Below the pieces are notes generated by a model. That model was given only the letters and a program-made list of their open reading frames with translations. It was not told where the DNA came from and did not search any database. A stretch of 64,000 bases of DNA from Hydractinia symbiolongicarpus. Taxonomy: Eukaryota > Cnidaria > Hydrozoa > Anthoathecata > Hydractiniidae. Below are positions 48,594-61,046 of this stretch, piece after piece; the first letter of the stretch is position 1, and each line of letters opens with the position of its first letter. The stretch spans positions 18,578,001 to 18,642,000 of the forward strand of contig NC_079888.1 of NCBI RefSeq assembly GCF_029227915.1, read 5' to 3'. Position numbers and translations under genes: made by a program.

Positions 48594-48688
48594 GTTTATT
48601 ATACATGTTAAAAACGATCCTATAAATACTTGTAGGCTACAAACCCTAGCAGAGATAAAGAGCCAACGATAAGGGTGAGTTCGCCATC

Positions 48689-49018
48689 TTATTGTTGCTT
48701 AGCAGGTGTATAGTAATTCAACAATTTTGCGACCTTATCATTCAAAGCGATGTAGTACTTGTACATGTCGTCCTCCAGCTCTCTCAGGCTCTTTCCAGCC
48801 TGTAGTTGTAATTGCCGTTGCTTGTTGAACCAGTCGATTTTTGCTTGTCTGTCTTGTACCCACTGTGCTTGGGCTGATTGCAATTTTTCCATAGCTTGGT
48901 CGTGCCTTTTGCGTTCAGCTTCGCCGTGTCCTGCAAGTTTACTGAATAGGAAGTTCGTGCCACTGAAGACCAATGCGTTAATCGCGGCACCTGCAACAAG
49001 AACACCGATAGTTGCCAT
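48689..49018 (-). CDS. Small Polinton protein, 109 aa, intact
   Basis: Start at ATG 49018 (MATIGVLVAGAAINALVFSG) and stop at 48689. The frame is open further upstream, but those residues (MWAS...) belong to the end of the preceding HNH-like gene. There is an N-terminal hydrophobic Gly/Ala-rich segment, FLFSKLAGHGEAERKRHD, then a long amphipathic coiled-coil helix (QAMEKLQSAQAQWVQDRQAK) and a C-terminal YY-containing helix. I recall this as a recurrent small protein in cnidarian Polintons, possibly membrane or virion associated; function unknown. Confidence 0.65.
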   Translation of the reverse strand: MATIGVLVAGAAINALVFSGTNFLFSKLAGHGEAERKRHDQAMEKLQSAQAQWVQDRQAKIDWFNKQRQLQLQAGKSLRELEDDMYKYYIALNDKVAKLLNYYTPAKQQ

Positions 49019-49039
49019 TTTATTCTGAGACAAAAAGAT

Positions 49040-49645
49040 TGCCTTTTGATATGTTTTGCTTGCCCACATGGTCTACGTATGGAAATAGTGAAGTCTTTTC
49101 GCTACCTCATCAAGCGATGGAGCATCCCCATTTTCTCGATACTTCAGTGGTATTTTATCATCGATATGCCACCCCTTAACATCATTGTCCCAGGTCATAC
49201 CCTCAACAAACTGGGCCTCAATATAGACCCGCAGCTTAGCTACATCGCACCCAAGGTACTCCTGAGAACTGAGCTCCTTATTTTCCTTCAGGGCTTTGTG
49301 GGTTCTTATGCGTACAACGGAAGCGAGATGTCCAGGAGGATCGCAAATGCGTCAGCGAAGCTTTTCTTTTTGATGGTCGCAGAAGATTCCACCTCCATAT
49401 AATTTACACTGTGATCTCACCTTTTCATGCTTGCAAATCTGACTGCCCTTACAGTCTTTACAATAGGCCCTCACCTTTTCATGGTGACAAATCTGACTGA
49501 CAAATTCGCCGCTGTTTCTTTTTATCCAAGCAAACTAGACAATTTGTTGTCGTTTTTCCAATTTTCAACACCCTAAATTCATCTAGGGCCAAAACCTTTT
49601 TGCAATTCGGGCAGCTCTTAGTTCCTTCAATCCCGCTTGGTAGTA
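49040..49645 (-). pseudogene. Zinc-ribbon plus HNH-like Polinton protein, broken
   Basis: Read on the minus strand. A first zinc ribbon (CPNCKKVLALDEFRV, then NCLVCL) begins near 49620. Short repeats of the CxHxKVRxxCKDCKG type follow (49390-49510), then after a stop a module LGCDVAKLRVYIEAQFVEGM and WHIDDKIPLKY. It ends DEVAKRLHYFHT and MWASK. In the families I know, the module carries WHIDHIxP and acts as an HNH-like nuclease; here the second His of that motif is Asp. At least three frame breaks, so non-functional. Confidence 0.6.
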
Positions 49646-49654
49646 CGCTAAGTC

Positions 49655-50165
49655 CCTCGTTAGTTCGAACATTTTACTGAGGGGGACGGAAAAGGTGTTC
49701 CCATAGGCTGCAGCAATGGTTTTCTCCTCGTTGGTACCTACATGGTCAGTGGACTTTACCTGCAGGGCCCTGATGGTACCGTTATTAGGGTTTGTACCCT
49801 GTAGAATTAGGTTGCTTTCCCGATCGAATTTGGGCAGCCACGAAAAGCTCTGTAGACCCCGAGGGCTCTATAGTCGCTTATATTTTGAATTTCATTGTCG
49901 TTTAGGGTGATACGTAGATTTCGCACTATACTCTTCCCTATGTTGCTGACTAGGGTACGCTTCGTGTTGGTACCCGTCAGCACCAGGTCAAACAGTAACC
50001 TGACTGGTTAATTGTACAGGGTATAAAAATACCTTACAAAAACTATTGCGTTATGGTCCAATATCATGCCACAGGAATTTTGTATTTATATATTTTACTC
50101 TTGGAAGATGTTTTAAGTAGATATCATCACATCTTCACGCGTATCGTTACTAGTGCTTGCCATTT
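49655..50165 (-). pseudogene. Polinton major capsid protein fragment
   Basis: A start is visible at about 50163 (MASTSNDTRED), preceded by an A/T-rich box, but a stop follows within 20 codons. The recognisable jelly-roll part begins near 50010 (LLFDLVLTGTNTKRTLVSNI, LRITLNDNEIQNISDYRALG). It shifts frame near 49825 and continues (NLILQGTNPNNGTIRALQ, TIAAAYGNTFSVPLSKMFEL). It breaks off at YYQAGLKE, where the zinc-ribbon gene begins. Perhaps a third of a full double-jelly-roll capsid protein remains. Confidence 0.7.
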
Positions 50166-52800
50166 TAAATAATAAAAGATATGAAAGAGCGCTCTAAGTG
50201 ACCAACTTTCGAATGGGGTCATTCGGATTTTCAGTGACAGTTCATCAATTCAGCATTTCTTCGTTTATTATCATTACATTTACAACTTGTAGGGATGTGA
50301 AAATAAAAAAAATATATACTTACGTATGCACTTGTAACCTACTTGATCGTCTTCAAAAATCAACACAAGCTTCTGTAAGAGCACATGGACTTAATGATCG
50401 ACAGATTGGCCCTCTCTAAAGTGACGAAAATAAAACATTGCTGTAATATATTGCTGTTTGAAATACTCTTTTTTCTGAAATGTGGCAAAAATTGGTAAGT
50501 CATGTTTTTTTAAACGTCTGTTCAAAAAGGAATAGTTCTTTTATATTTTTTTTCAGCTAAAATTTATTTATGAAAAATGTCAATTGATTCGCCGTCGGCG
50601 TAAGGTACATTTTAAAACAAAAGAACAAAATTTTATGATTTAAAAGGCATGCTTTAAAAATTTTAAAACAGTGTAAATAAATCCTTAACTTTGAATTCAT
50701 GGTATTGTGTTAATAATTACAAAAATTGCGGTTTCACAATCTCGAGTTAACGGTTCCAATTATTATTCATTCGTGAACAAACTGCTCTGTTGAATAGTAC
50801 CGATATTCGATATGGAATATCAGAATTATTTTGACACTCCTTCGCTTTTTTATTATGAGATAGCATTCTATAGTTTTAAATAAACTCGAAGGAGGAAAAT
50901 GGCGGCAAAATATAAAACTATAAAATATTTTAAATTAAAACTGTTAAATTATGAAACTTTTGTTATGAAACTTAGTCGTCGAAGTATTCTATATTGAAGT
51001 GAATCATAAAGCAGATATTCTATTCAGTAAAATCAGATATCGAAATTATTCAGTCTCCCTTTCATGGAATACAACTCGGCCAAGATTTTGTCGAATCACA
51101 AGCGCGACTGAATAAATTTCGATATTAGATTCAACCTTATCCACGTTGTTTTTATAAGAACCTTGTTTACGAAAACGTTAAGGGTGACAAATTTGTCAAA
51201 ACTAAGAACATATTGAACTAGCTGTTCCTGAATTTTTTTCATAGATTAGCAGAATAAGTTGAGGATAGAATTGCAAGAAAGAAATTTTTTTGAAAAGTTT
51301 TTTTTTCCAGCTTGCAATAACTTAACCAACATCTATGTTATTGGTAATGTTTGTTACAATTGATCTATAGGATGGTACTGCAAAAAGTGCACCTGATCAA
51401 TTAATTTGCGTAATAATGACTATTAATTCAATCAACATAAAGAATTGATATTTGAATTTTTTCTATGTCACCACGTGTTTCATGAAAAAATTGGGTTCAA
51501 TATAAAAAAAATAATTTAATCATGTTGTCGTTGACATCAATCAATAATTTTAATATTAGTCTACCCATATTTGCAGAACACGAATAATAACGAAAAAACA
51601 AAACAAAAAACAGTTTTAACAAAAAAAAACATATCCAGCTTTGATTGACTTTGAAGGTTCTCGTGGTGTAAAAAAACGTGTCTCAAAATATTTCTAAAAA
51701 TATCACACATTATCAGTTTGACGTAATTTAGAATATTAACGAAAAAAGAGTCACTTACATTTCTGGTTCCATAATTTGTTGACAAAAACTGCCATTCAAC
51801 TTCAGATGTTTCAGTTCCTTCAGCATTCATTAACTCGCACGCAAGATTCGTTGGATGGTAATTCACAAACGAGCAACTATCGCATGTTAAACACGATAAA
51901 ACACATTCAGATCTTGTCAGACCTTCCAGAGATCTTTCCAAACTAGCACTAAACCTTGTATTTGACTTAATGATGAAAAAATTTCCATGGCGACGACAAT
52001 GCAGGCGTGTGATGTATCCAAGTGAGAAGTAACACCAAACCAAGAGAAACAAAAGTAAAAATGTAGCTCTAAAAAAAGAATGTTGTTTTCATGCATTTGG
52101 CTAAAATTAATATTATTTCAGTTTAAAATCTCACTTTGATGACATTAAAAGAGTTATTATCAGTAATTCTTCGTCACAAATTTACCATGTCCCAACTTCT
52201 AATCAGGTTAGCAAGTCAGTACCTGCACTGTACCTCTTTATGGTGGGTAGCGTAAGAAAATTATGATCAGAAAGGTTTAAAAGAATGCTAGAGGATATAC
52301 AATCCTCTAGCATGTTATAGTTGTCTTTATAACATAATAAGAGTTTTGAACGCAAACGATTTCTATATCTTAAGTGAATTTTTTTCCATTTTTTTATTAG
52401 TAAAGCAGAGAATCAAATTGACGTGTAAAATTAATTGCTGAAAATAGTTATCCACAAAAAGCTTAGCTATTTCTAAGACAGAAAAACAATATATACCTAT
52501 GATTTCAATTCATTTTGTTGTGCAATTTTGTTCCCTACAACTTTCAAATGTTCAAGTTTACAAAGGAAGGAAATTTTGGTTTCTAAGATGCGAAAACAAA
52601 TTACAAAATAAATCTTGGAAGTTTTTAGGATTAAAAATCTTGTACAATTAGGGAGTTAGAACTTCTCTTATTGCAATACTCTAAGGTCCCGAATAATCAT
52701 AAAGGTAATGGAAAGTATAGGAAAATTTGCTTTTGTTTTTTAAAAAACAAAATAGAGTTTACTATGATTTGCTCACCTCTGCAACATTCCAACTTTCATG

Positions 52801-55132
52801 ATTGATGTCTTTATCTTCTTTCGAATTAATACTTTTAAATTTGTTTTGTTAGAAATAAGCGGTATTTAATTTTTTCAGACATATAAAAAATCCAATATTT
52901 TAACGTACCAATGATTTGATGATAATATTTTATCAGTTCCCAGGACAATAGGTCCTAGGAACGGGGTTATGCGTTGGAGCTATTCATACTGCATGAACCT
53001 TATTGACACCAGGATTGTTTTATGAATCCTGATTAGGACACCTGTAAATAAATCTAATATAAGAATACGAAGTGTATGTGACGGTCATAGTGAATATCGT
53101 CATTTTCCTTTGAAGTTGACGAAAAAAGTATTTCTCAAATGTTAAATATTATAAAGTTATTATAAAGTTAAGGTTTTGACGGGTCTTTGCTGACGTCGGC
53201 AAAAGTTCTAATGCCTGATATCTCCTTAGGCGTTCGTCGAGAACATATGATCCTGTAAATTATTTTGACCAGCGTTTCAACCTCTACACATTACAGACAA
53301 AAAATAAACAAATTTCGCGAATTTTTCATCTGCACTGCTGAAATCAGCAATACATCATTTTTTTATTGACCTTTTGCTTAAGTGGATTATTCGACGGCTT
53401 TATCGACTAGCATGAATAATAATAATTAATGCGGATTCATGCAAAAAACAGAACGCAATAGAACGGAAATGATCAATCCGTTTTCGTCTGTTCATACTCG
53501 GTTAAAAAAACGTTCAATTTTTACATTATCATCTTTGTATTATCCCGATGTTTTATGTGTCATTGTCAGATTACATTAACAAATTTACACGGCTTCAACA
53601 GTCACAAAATTTAAGTGATAAATTACACGTCGAACAAAAGTTGTGCCCAGTCAAAAACACTGCAGGCACCTTACGACCCCCCCCCCCCCCCCTCCTTCGC
53701 TTTTGGTAGGAAATCGTCGTTTGGTAAATGTTTTTTTGTCAAAAAGCAAAAATAAATTAAAGGTGGCAGTAATACTTTAAATAACGCAATTATTTACTCA
53801 GTGTTTTATTTATACCATTTCTTTTACTATTTCCTAAAAATATAGACCTTAATACATAATAAAATAATTTTAACACCAAAATTGTTGAGTCAGCAGAAAT
53901 TTCTATTTAAAAAATGTATCATAACCAAAAAAAATCGGATTCTACGAGCTCCAACTTTTTACAATCTCGTTAATTTTCATCAGTTTCTGATTATAAATGA
54001 ACCTTGGGTTAACCCTGTTAAAACGGTATGCGAATTTTTTTTGTTCATTCCTATTTTTATAACAATAGCCTTTTGTTTTTCAAAAGATTTTTTGTTAGCA
54101 TCCCATTTGCATCGAACGCTGTTAAAAGAAAAATTTTCCGAAAAAAAGGATTTTCACACACCATATCATGGCTGCATGGTTCACCAAACATGTCTGAAAA
54201 TTTTAAAGTAAAACGAAAATGCTATCGAAAGTTAAAGCTCGTGCAGTGTAGCATAATGAAGATCGTCTTAAATTTCTACATAATGGGCCATCTTTGTTGT
54301 TATTAACGTTTCTCTTTAAGAATTACGTCATTCATATCTGCAATTTCGCAAGCGCACAGATTAAAGCTATATTCAGCAGAATAAATTAATTATTTATAAG
54401 TTTCAATTTTAAATAGGAATTGTTGAAGCTGAATATTTTTGGTGAAAGATAATAGTAATATAGCTATAAAATGGTGACAAGTGTGTTATAACAGAAAAAA
54501 ATATGAATATGTAGTCTGAAAATGACCTTTCTTAACTAATTATGTAAAAAATAAAATCCGATTTTTAAAAGGGTTACTGCCACCTCAATTTGAACGAGGA
54601 ACAAAGTTTGCCACAACGTTAATTAGATTTTCTGTTTTTTTTATTAAAAACAATCACAAAAGAATGTTGATTGAGTTTATTCATATCTATCAATTTTGTT
54701 AATCAGATTCTTAACCACAATGCTATCCTCTTTTAGAATGATTGGAATGTTATCTTCTCATTAAATAAATTTTTAATAACATATTGACAAATAAAAATTT
54801 CTAAATACGACATTATGGAACAATCCACTTTACATATAACATATTGACAAGCAAAAATTTCTAAATACAGCATTATGGAACAATCATTATGAAAATATTC
54901 ATTTTTGGAATGTTATCTTCACATTGAATAAATTTTGATTAGGTTTTGATGAACAACAATTTCTAAATAGGCCATCTTTCTGCGCTTTAGCAAACTTGTA
55001 GGCTAATTCACCGACGTCAAAATAACCTAGATACACCTTCCAGACATCATTATGGAACAATCCACTTCACTACCCAGAACTTTTGACAAACAACAATTTC
55101 AGTGCTTTTGTAAGCTTGTGGGCTAAAGCTGC
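52801..55132. other. Intergenic, no gene seen
   Basis: Flank outside the palindrome. Holds a homopolymer C run near 53670-53685 and a local 60-bp-period duplication at 54776-54895 (AACATATTGACAARYAAAAATTTCTAAATAC..CATTATGGAACAATC). The 109-codon frame at 53882-54211 has no domain. Confidence 0.5.
54776..54895. repeat. Local tandem duplication, 60-bp period
   Basis: Two near-identical units containing ACATATTGACAA and CATTATGGAACAATC. Looser echoes occur at about 54950 and 55050. Confidence 0.7.
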
Positions 55133-55582
55133 TAAGACACGAGACAATTTTTAAGGCGATGGTAACAAATTCAATCTTGTTAATGTCGCCTAAAATTTTT
55201 AACCGGTCGCCACATCTGTGCAAATGCAACATTATTCAACAAAAGACATTCAGCAAAATTGCTGCATTGTGATTGGTCGCGCGCAAAAGTGTTGCATCAG
55301 AATTGTCAGAGAATATTCATACGCGTGACCTTTTTTTTGTTGCTGGTAATGTTTTTTGTTGAATATAACATTTTTTGTTGTTGCCGGTAGCAAGATACAA
55401 CATCAAATCGATTTGATGTTGTATCTTGTTACCGGCAACAAAATTAATGTTACAAGTAACAAAAAAATGTTGTGAGCAACGAAAAGCATATCAGGCGACA
55501 CAAGTTAACATTTTTAGGCGATGGTAATTAACATAATTTGTTACTGTCGCCTGATAATATTGTTTCGTGTCCACGTGGCTTA
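55133..55582. mobile_element. Foldback/MITE-like element, family copy 2
   Basis: Left end TAAGACACGAGACAATTTTT and reverse complement of right end TAAGCCACGTGGACACGAAA. Both are followed by GGCGAYRGTAACAAAT. A strong internal palindrome ACATCAAATCGATTTGATGT sits near the centre. Same family as 926-1528. Non-coding. Confidence 0.75.
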
Positions 55583-58500
55583 AGTTACAACTTCAAAATA
55601 TCCTACATAAACTTTCCCCCAAAGTAGTATTACAAAACAATCCACATTATTATATAAAAATTCCCGAAAAATCGTTAAATTTGGGCGTGCTGTAGTCAGC
55701 AAGAACTAGCACACTTTAAGATTTTGATTCTAACAAATACACTCAGATTCGAAGTACTAGTTCCATAGAAACAGCTTTTTTGATTGCTTGTAGTATGAGC
55801 TTTAGAAATTTGCTCTCCGTTACTGTAATCTACGTCCTTGACTGTAATAAGCGTTTTTAACGACTTGGTTTTCGCTTCCGAAATATAACATTAACACCTA
55901 AATTGTAAAATTTGACTAAAAGTTACTAAATCGCCTTCTAGCTCGCTAGCGACCAGGATCATTAGTTGTTACATCTGGGTAACTTTACTTGAAGCTTCCA
56001 TACCATTTACAAATTATATTCAATTCTCAATAGAGTAGAACTCAGGGACAATTAAAGGCCTTCGATAACCAATTTTCAAGTCTAAATGCGAAACACTAAA
56101 CATAACACAAAAACACTAAAAGAGAAATTAGTGTAAAATTTGCTGCTTCACAATTTTAAAATCGTTTTTATTCGAGGTTCTTTTTAAAAAAATTATTTTA
56201 AAAGGATATTTACATCTATTTTTAACTAACAACCATAAATTTGAACGAAATTATTTTCAATTTAAAAACTACAACATATTTTTCGTTTCAATCATTTTCT
56301 TTCCTGTTATCTAGACCGGAAAGAATATATAAGATATCTAATAAATAATTTAAAATCAATGTCGCCAATGTTAGCAGCCTGAGCGATTTTTAAGTCGCCA
56401 ACTAATTAATTAAAAATGTGAATTTTAATTTTGGCTATTAAATATTAAATATCGATATTAAAACTATAAAGCTATTTTAAAACCGATATGAGATGTATGC
56501 CAATTTGGAATAATTTAGATCTATATATATTCCGCTTGATAACATGTTTGATAACAAGACCGTACTTACTAGGATCATTTCTATAGTACGCGTCTCGTCT
56601 TTGTTCCTCAACAAAAGGCACTCACTAAAACTGCGATGATGCTGGCTCCTTCAGATACTAGCTAAAGGAGCAGGCATCTTAAACTCCGGGTTAAGCAACA
56701 AGACTTTGTTAGCCGGCTTTGAGCGCTTGGTTGGGTGCTTAATAGAACCGCTTAAGTACAGGCATACAGTATGTTTTTTAAGAAACTAGTTTTGGCCCAT
56801 GGAGAAATACATGGTTTTGCCCGTCCTTTATTAACCGCATTTTATGTGTCTCGCTACTGCGGTTACCATTTTTCGTAACAGATACGGTTGTTTGAATGCA
56901 GATTGTGTACAACTACTCTTGATTAGAGTTTGGTACTTAAATTTAAAGTCAATATATATCGCGCCTGTTTATATTGCTACACATTTCAATAACCGTTTCA
57001 AATCAATTTTTTGCGTTTTGAATCTATGCCTAAAATGTTAAAGAATTCGTTCGCGATGATGAATTAGAATATTTGTCAGCCATCACAGCCTTGTGTGTTA
57101 AGGGTCATTTTCCATTCCATGCATCAAAAAACCTTATAAAACTTTTTGCGCTAAAGGAGGGAAATGCAGTCAAAAGAAAACATGCATTTAGACTTAATTA
57201 GCCGTTTGGCTATAAAATATGATGGAACAAAATTTCGCTTTCCGACGAAATTTTAGGTGCCCACCTAGATATTCTTAAACATTCCTTCTGTGGTAGTGTA
57301 GAAGTGATAGACGTTGGTTGTGACATATCAGACAGCTTGCGAATTCATATGTTAAACTCTCTGGATAGTTTGTGTACGGTTTCTATATCACAACTTAACT
57401 GATAAAAGCATTGAATCCGATAATTTTTAGGAAAATGCTAGGAACGTATTTAGGTTAAAGACCCTCACATATCAGGAAAAAGGAATTTAAGTGAGAGTTT
57501 AAAAGAAACAATAACACAGTAAAAATAATTCCCTGTTTTAGGAAGAACACAATTAAAGCATTCCAGGCAATTTTTTTGAAAAAAAATAAACACACCTCCT
57601 TACCTGAAATTTAAACGTTTTCATAAAAAAATGGTCAATTTGCACATGTGTGTAATCATAGCAATGCAAGTTAAAAAAATCCTGGGGATTAATAAACCGG
57701 TATTCCAGAGAAATCTCGAAATAAAGAGTCCTGAACGTGAGATTATGGTCACTTGAAATGTAAGTAGTTAAATTGCTTTAGCTTAAACGCTGGTTTCCCT
57801 GCGGCAGCATTTGGCGACCAATCGTAAGAAGAGTCGCGCTACTCATATGAACAACGCAAAAACGTTTTCGATTTGTTTTGTTTTTCAGTTTGATTCGAAT
57901 GATATTTTCGAATGGGACAATGTTCTTAAAAATAGCCACCTCGTTCCCAGAGCGTAGAGTAAGCAGGCAACAAATGGAATAACAGAGACTGAGAAAATTT
58001 GACTTATTGGTTCAAAAAAATGACACTTTCGTCAAAAAAATTCTTAATATTTGATCTTTTCCCGCTGTATGCTAGAAAATATAAAAAAGCAATACGTGCA
58101 TAAATGCTAAATGGGCTCCGCTCCGCTGCGCTCAGCTCGCTATGCTTGCTTTGCTTAGTTCCGCAATAATACGCGCTTAAATGACAAATGGGCTGCGCTA
58201 CGCGCGCTTCGTTTAGCTATACAACAAGGGAAAGATCCTTTTCTATGTCAAAGTTTTGGCGCGAGGGATATAAAATACATTTACTTGCACAGCTGTTTCT
58301 GCTGAAATAGTATAAGTATATGATTTAAGAAAAAAATTAAGATTCTGTTAGCTTCCTAATAATTAGGACATATAAAGCTGGACGGTTTTTGTGCCAACTA
58401 GGTGAAAAATGTGGTATTTTACAAACTGGAATGTATGAAAATCAACTTCATTCACTCCCGTTGCACAAATTAAATTCCAAATTCTCCAACAAAAAGACTT

Positions 58501-61046
58501 GTACCGCTAAATAGATCTAAAAAAAGGATAAAAAAAGGTATTACATTTTAATGTCATTTATTGCAATACAGTATTATAATCCCAAAAATGCAGAGACCAG
58601 TTGGCTACGAGATTTTTCATGACATAAGGAAGTTCACTATCAGTACTACTAATTATGCTGTACAAAGTTATAATTATATTAACGATGTTGTATTTTGTGG
58701 ACATTCTAGATATGCCACCCTCTATCTTTGAGATAAAGCAATCTAGTGCAATTTAGCAGTCGGTGTATTGTTTGTTAGTTGCATGGTTAACAACGTGACC
58801 TTTATCTTTTGCAATTTTTTGCAATTCTAGGGTAAAAAATAAAAATGCATTATGTGATTAAGATGCACAGAAGTTAGGGAAAATTGATTCTTTTGTTACA
58901 ATGTCACTTGATTAGAACACCCCATCATGGCGTACTTTGTAAAAACCATAGCAACAGGGCGAGTAGCAAGACCCCCGTCGCAGGACCCTTGCTTATAGCA
59001 GTACCAATAGTAATTAAAGAGGTTAATTTTGCAAATAGAATTTAAAAGCGGGTTTAACGTAACTTGACTAATTGTCTTTAATTATCATTATTCAATCCAA
59101 TTTCTTCCGACGTCGCCATCTTTATTACTTTAATATCTCAATCTAACGCCAACAGGGAAAGTGCCCATTTATAAACAATGGCGATTCACAGTTTCGTGAT
59201 GCATGTAGGATGTTATCTTTTTTTTTAGGCGCCTTTGATAACATTTAAGTAGCTTACATCCGTCAAAAACAAGATTAAAGAAATTATGTGCATTATTGTG
59301 GAAAGTTTATCATTTCTTGAACATGATAGTTTAGTAAGCGACGTTTCGGGAGATCCTTCTCCCATCATCTCATTGAAAACAGTGAAAAAAAATTATATAA
59401 AAGAATAAACTGATCGATACGTTGTATTTGTGTGCCATTTCTATTTTAGTTATCAGCATTAAAAAATGCTTCATGTGCAAAACAACCTGTTTTGTTAGTT
59501 GTTAATCTATACATTTTGGACTGTGGCAACTCGCCTACTTTAATTCAAATTACACAATACCAATAGTGGCCAATGTAAATACAGTTGAAAAGCTTACTTC
59601 AATTTTCTGGGTGCCTAGTTTCGATATTCTACCGTTGTTCCTTGTCGTTGTGTCCTGTTACACTCCATTTATGTCAATCTTATTCACGTTGAGAGAGAAA
59701 AAGGAGGCCCAAAATTTTGCAGTGTTTATTTCCGTTAATAATTTTAAACAGTTAGTTAAAAGGCTTCCAAATTATTTAACAGCTGATTTTCGACAATATT
59801 AGAATAGAATTGTTGAACAATTAGGCAGGTTTTATTCGACGCCTGCTTTTTTAAGGCTTTAATCTCTTTATATATTGCTATTTATTTTCTTAAGTATCTT
59901 ATTTGCTTATGTTTTGCATTGCTCATTCGATGTCGAAATATGGAGGGAGCTCAGAAACGTGGCAAAACGTCCATGCTACTAAAAGCTCCCCTGTCAATAA
60001 AAATCATAGGTAAAATAACAGTGCCGTAACAACAATTTCTACATTGGGGGGAAATGCCCGTCTCTCTGTAACCAAGATTGTTATGACATTTTGCGACTTT
60101 CAATATTTTCCGAAAATTTTGACGCCTCTTGTTGTTGACGTCACAAGTTATAGGACATAAACAACCAGAGTTAGCTGGATGAAAAATGCTACAAATTTCA
60201 ATATAATGAACATACGACCCTGAAATATTCACAAAGTGTAAGCATTTTGACTAATAGGTAAGAAACCTGCCGAATTTGTCTTTTAGCAAAAACCGTAAGA
60301 TGCGTCTTAAACCATTGAAACCACTGGCTAATCAAAATAAAATATTGCCCAGTGATTTAAACAGATAAGGTTTTATCCTGATATCAAAATTGTTCATGGT
60401 TTAGCGCTAAAAATACTGCATTTAATACACTGGAATCCTCTCCTATTTAATTGCTACTGCTCTTCTTACAATATTATTTTAAAGCTCACTGCGTGGTAAT
60501 ACTATTTTGGCATCCTTGTGTACCCAAGGTTCCTTTTGGACCCTAAAAAAGCCAAATACCCTGGGAACGGGGTACTTTGGAGTACTTTATCTTTTAATTT
60601 TGTTTTAATCTTCTAAATTATTTAAATTCTGGGCGTACATTTTCTTAAAGCAATATTCATTTGTTGTTTTTCATGCTAGCTCTTTCCGCCGCCTGACTTT
60701 TTTTACTTTCTGTTTTGCTATCTACACTTTCTATTTTTCAAGTGAATTTGGATGTTCGAGATAGCGCAAGATGTGACCGTATGATTAAACATTTTACACT
60801 AAGGGGCGGTCGTTCAAGAGTACTTTAGCCCTACTTAGCAGTAGAGTCAGCTAGATACACCCATAAAAAGACTAAGACACGTGATAAAGGCGCGCCAAAA
60901 AAACAAAAATAAATTCATTGATTTAAATGATTGGCTATGCTAATTCATTATACCATTTTCTAAAAAAAACCATGGATTAATCATTATTGACTTATTTTAT
61001 TTTGGTATCCAGATAGTTAGTGACATATTTTATTTGTTTTCTACAG
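55583..61046. other. Intergenic, no convincing gene
   Basis: AT-rich DNA with one dispersed-repeat copy (56783-56900) and CG-containing simple motifs near 58110-58215. The hydrophobic 78-codon frame at 59566-59802 lacks an ATG start and splice context. Confidence 0.5.
56783..56900. repeat. Dispersed repeat copy (as 24836-24985)
   Basis: TTGCCCGTCC..AACCGCATTTTATGTGTCTCGCTACTG and GGTTACCATTTTTCGTAACAG, listed with gaps, parallel the 24.8-kb copy. Confidence 0.55.

Larger units (their letters stand above)
43400..50200. mobile_element. Decayed Polinton/Maverick element
   Basis: A cluster of Polinton genes in a typical two-strand layout. Plus: DNA polymerase B, packaging ATPase, a BRO/DUF3627-like gene and an unknown 184-aa gene. 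Minus: integrase, a 109-aa protein, a zinc-ribbon/HNH-like protein and a major capsid fragment. At about 7 kb it is half or less of a full element. The polymerase catalytic half, most of the capsid, the minor capsid and the protease are missing, and most remaining genes carry stops or frameshifts. The region is higher in GC than the flanks. I could not find terminal inverted repeats or the 6-bp target duplication, so the ends are approximate. The right end lies where copy B stops matching copy A (about 50200-50270). Confidence 0.85.
41320..52799 (-). pseudogene. PAN/apple and discoidin-like protein, copy B, frameshifted
   Basis: Exons on the minus strand: 52799-52777 (ATG at 52799 or in-frame ATG at 52787), 52068-51759, 50415-50324 and 41708-41320. 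Splice sites match copy A and exon 2 is the same 310 nt. The signal peptide is more hydrophobic (ATFLLLFLLVWCYFSLGY), followed by a PAN domain with the same cysteines and a discoidin-like exon 4. Exon 4 has a 12-nt internal duplication giving VPEVVPEV. Exon 3 is 92 nt, the wrong length for its flanking phases. All three frames meet a stop, because two bases are missing between GTTGATTTTTG and AAGACGATC. Intron 3 is 8.6 kb versus 1.5 kb in copy A and holds a Polinton. Probably a pseudogene, unless the read has an error at the T run. Confidence 0.75.
39093..52800. repeat. Right arm of large inverted duplication (interrupted)
   Basis: Reverse-complement partner of 30600-36889. It is about twice as long because the intron-3 region contains extra DNA at about 42080-50200, including the decayed Polinton. 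Gene exons, splice sites and 3' flank correspond one to one with the left arm. Confidence 0.86.

Noticed and set aside
53882-54211. 109-codon plus-strand frame
   Set aside because: AT-rich, aromatic-rich composition typical of chance frames; no splice signals or domain.
59566-59802. 78-codon hydrophobic frame
   Set aside because: Begins with GTG, no ATG, no acceptor at the right place, no recognisable family.
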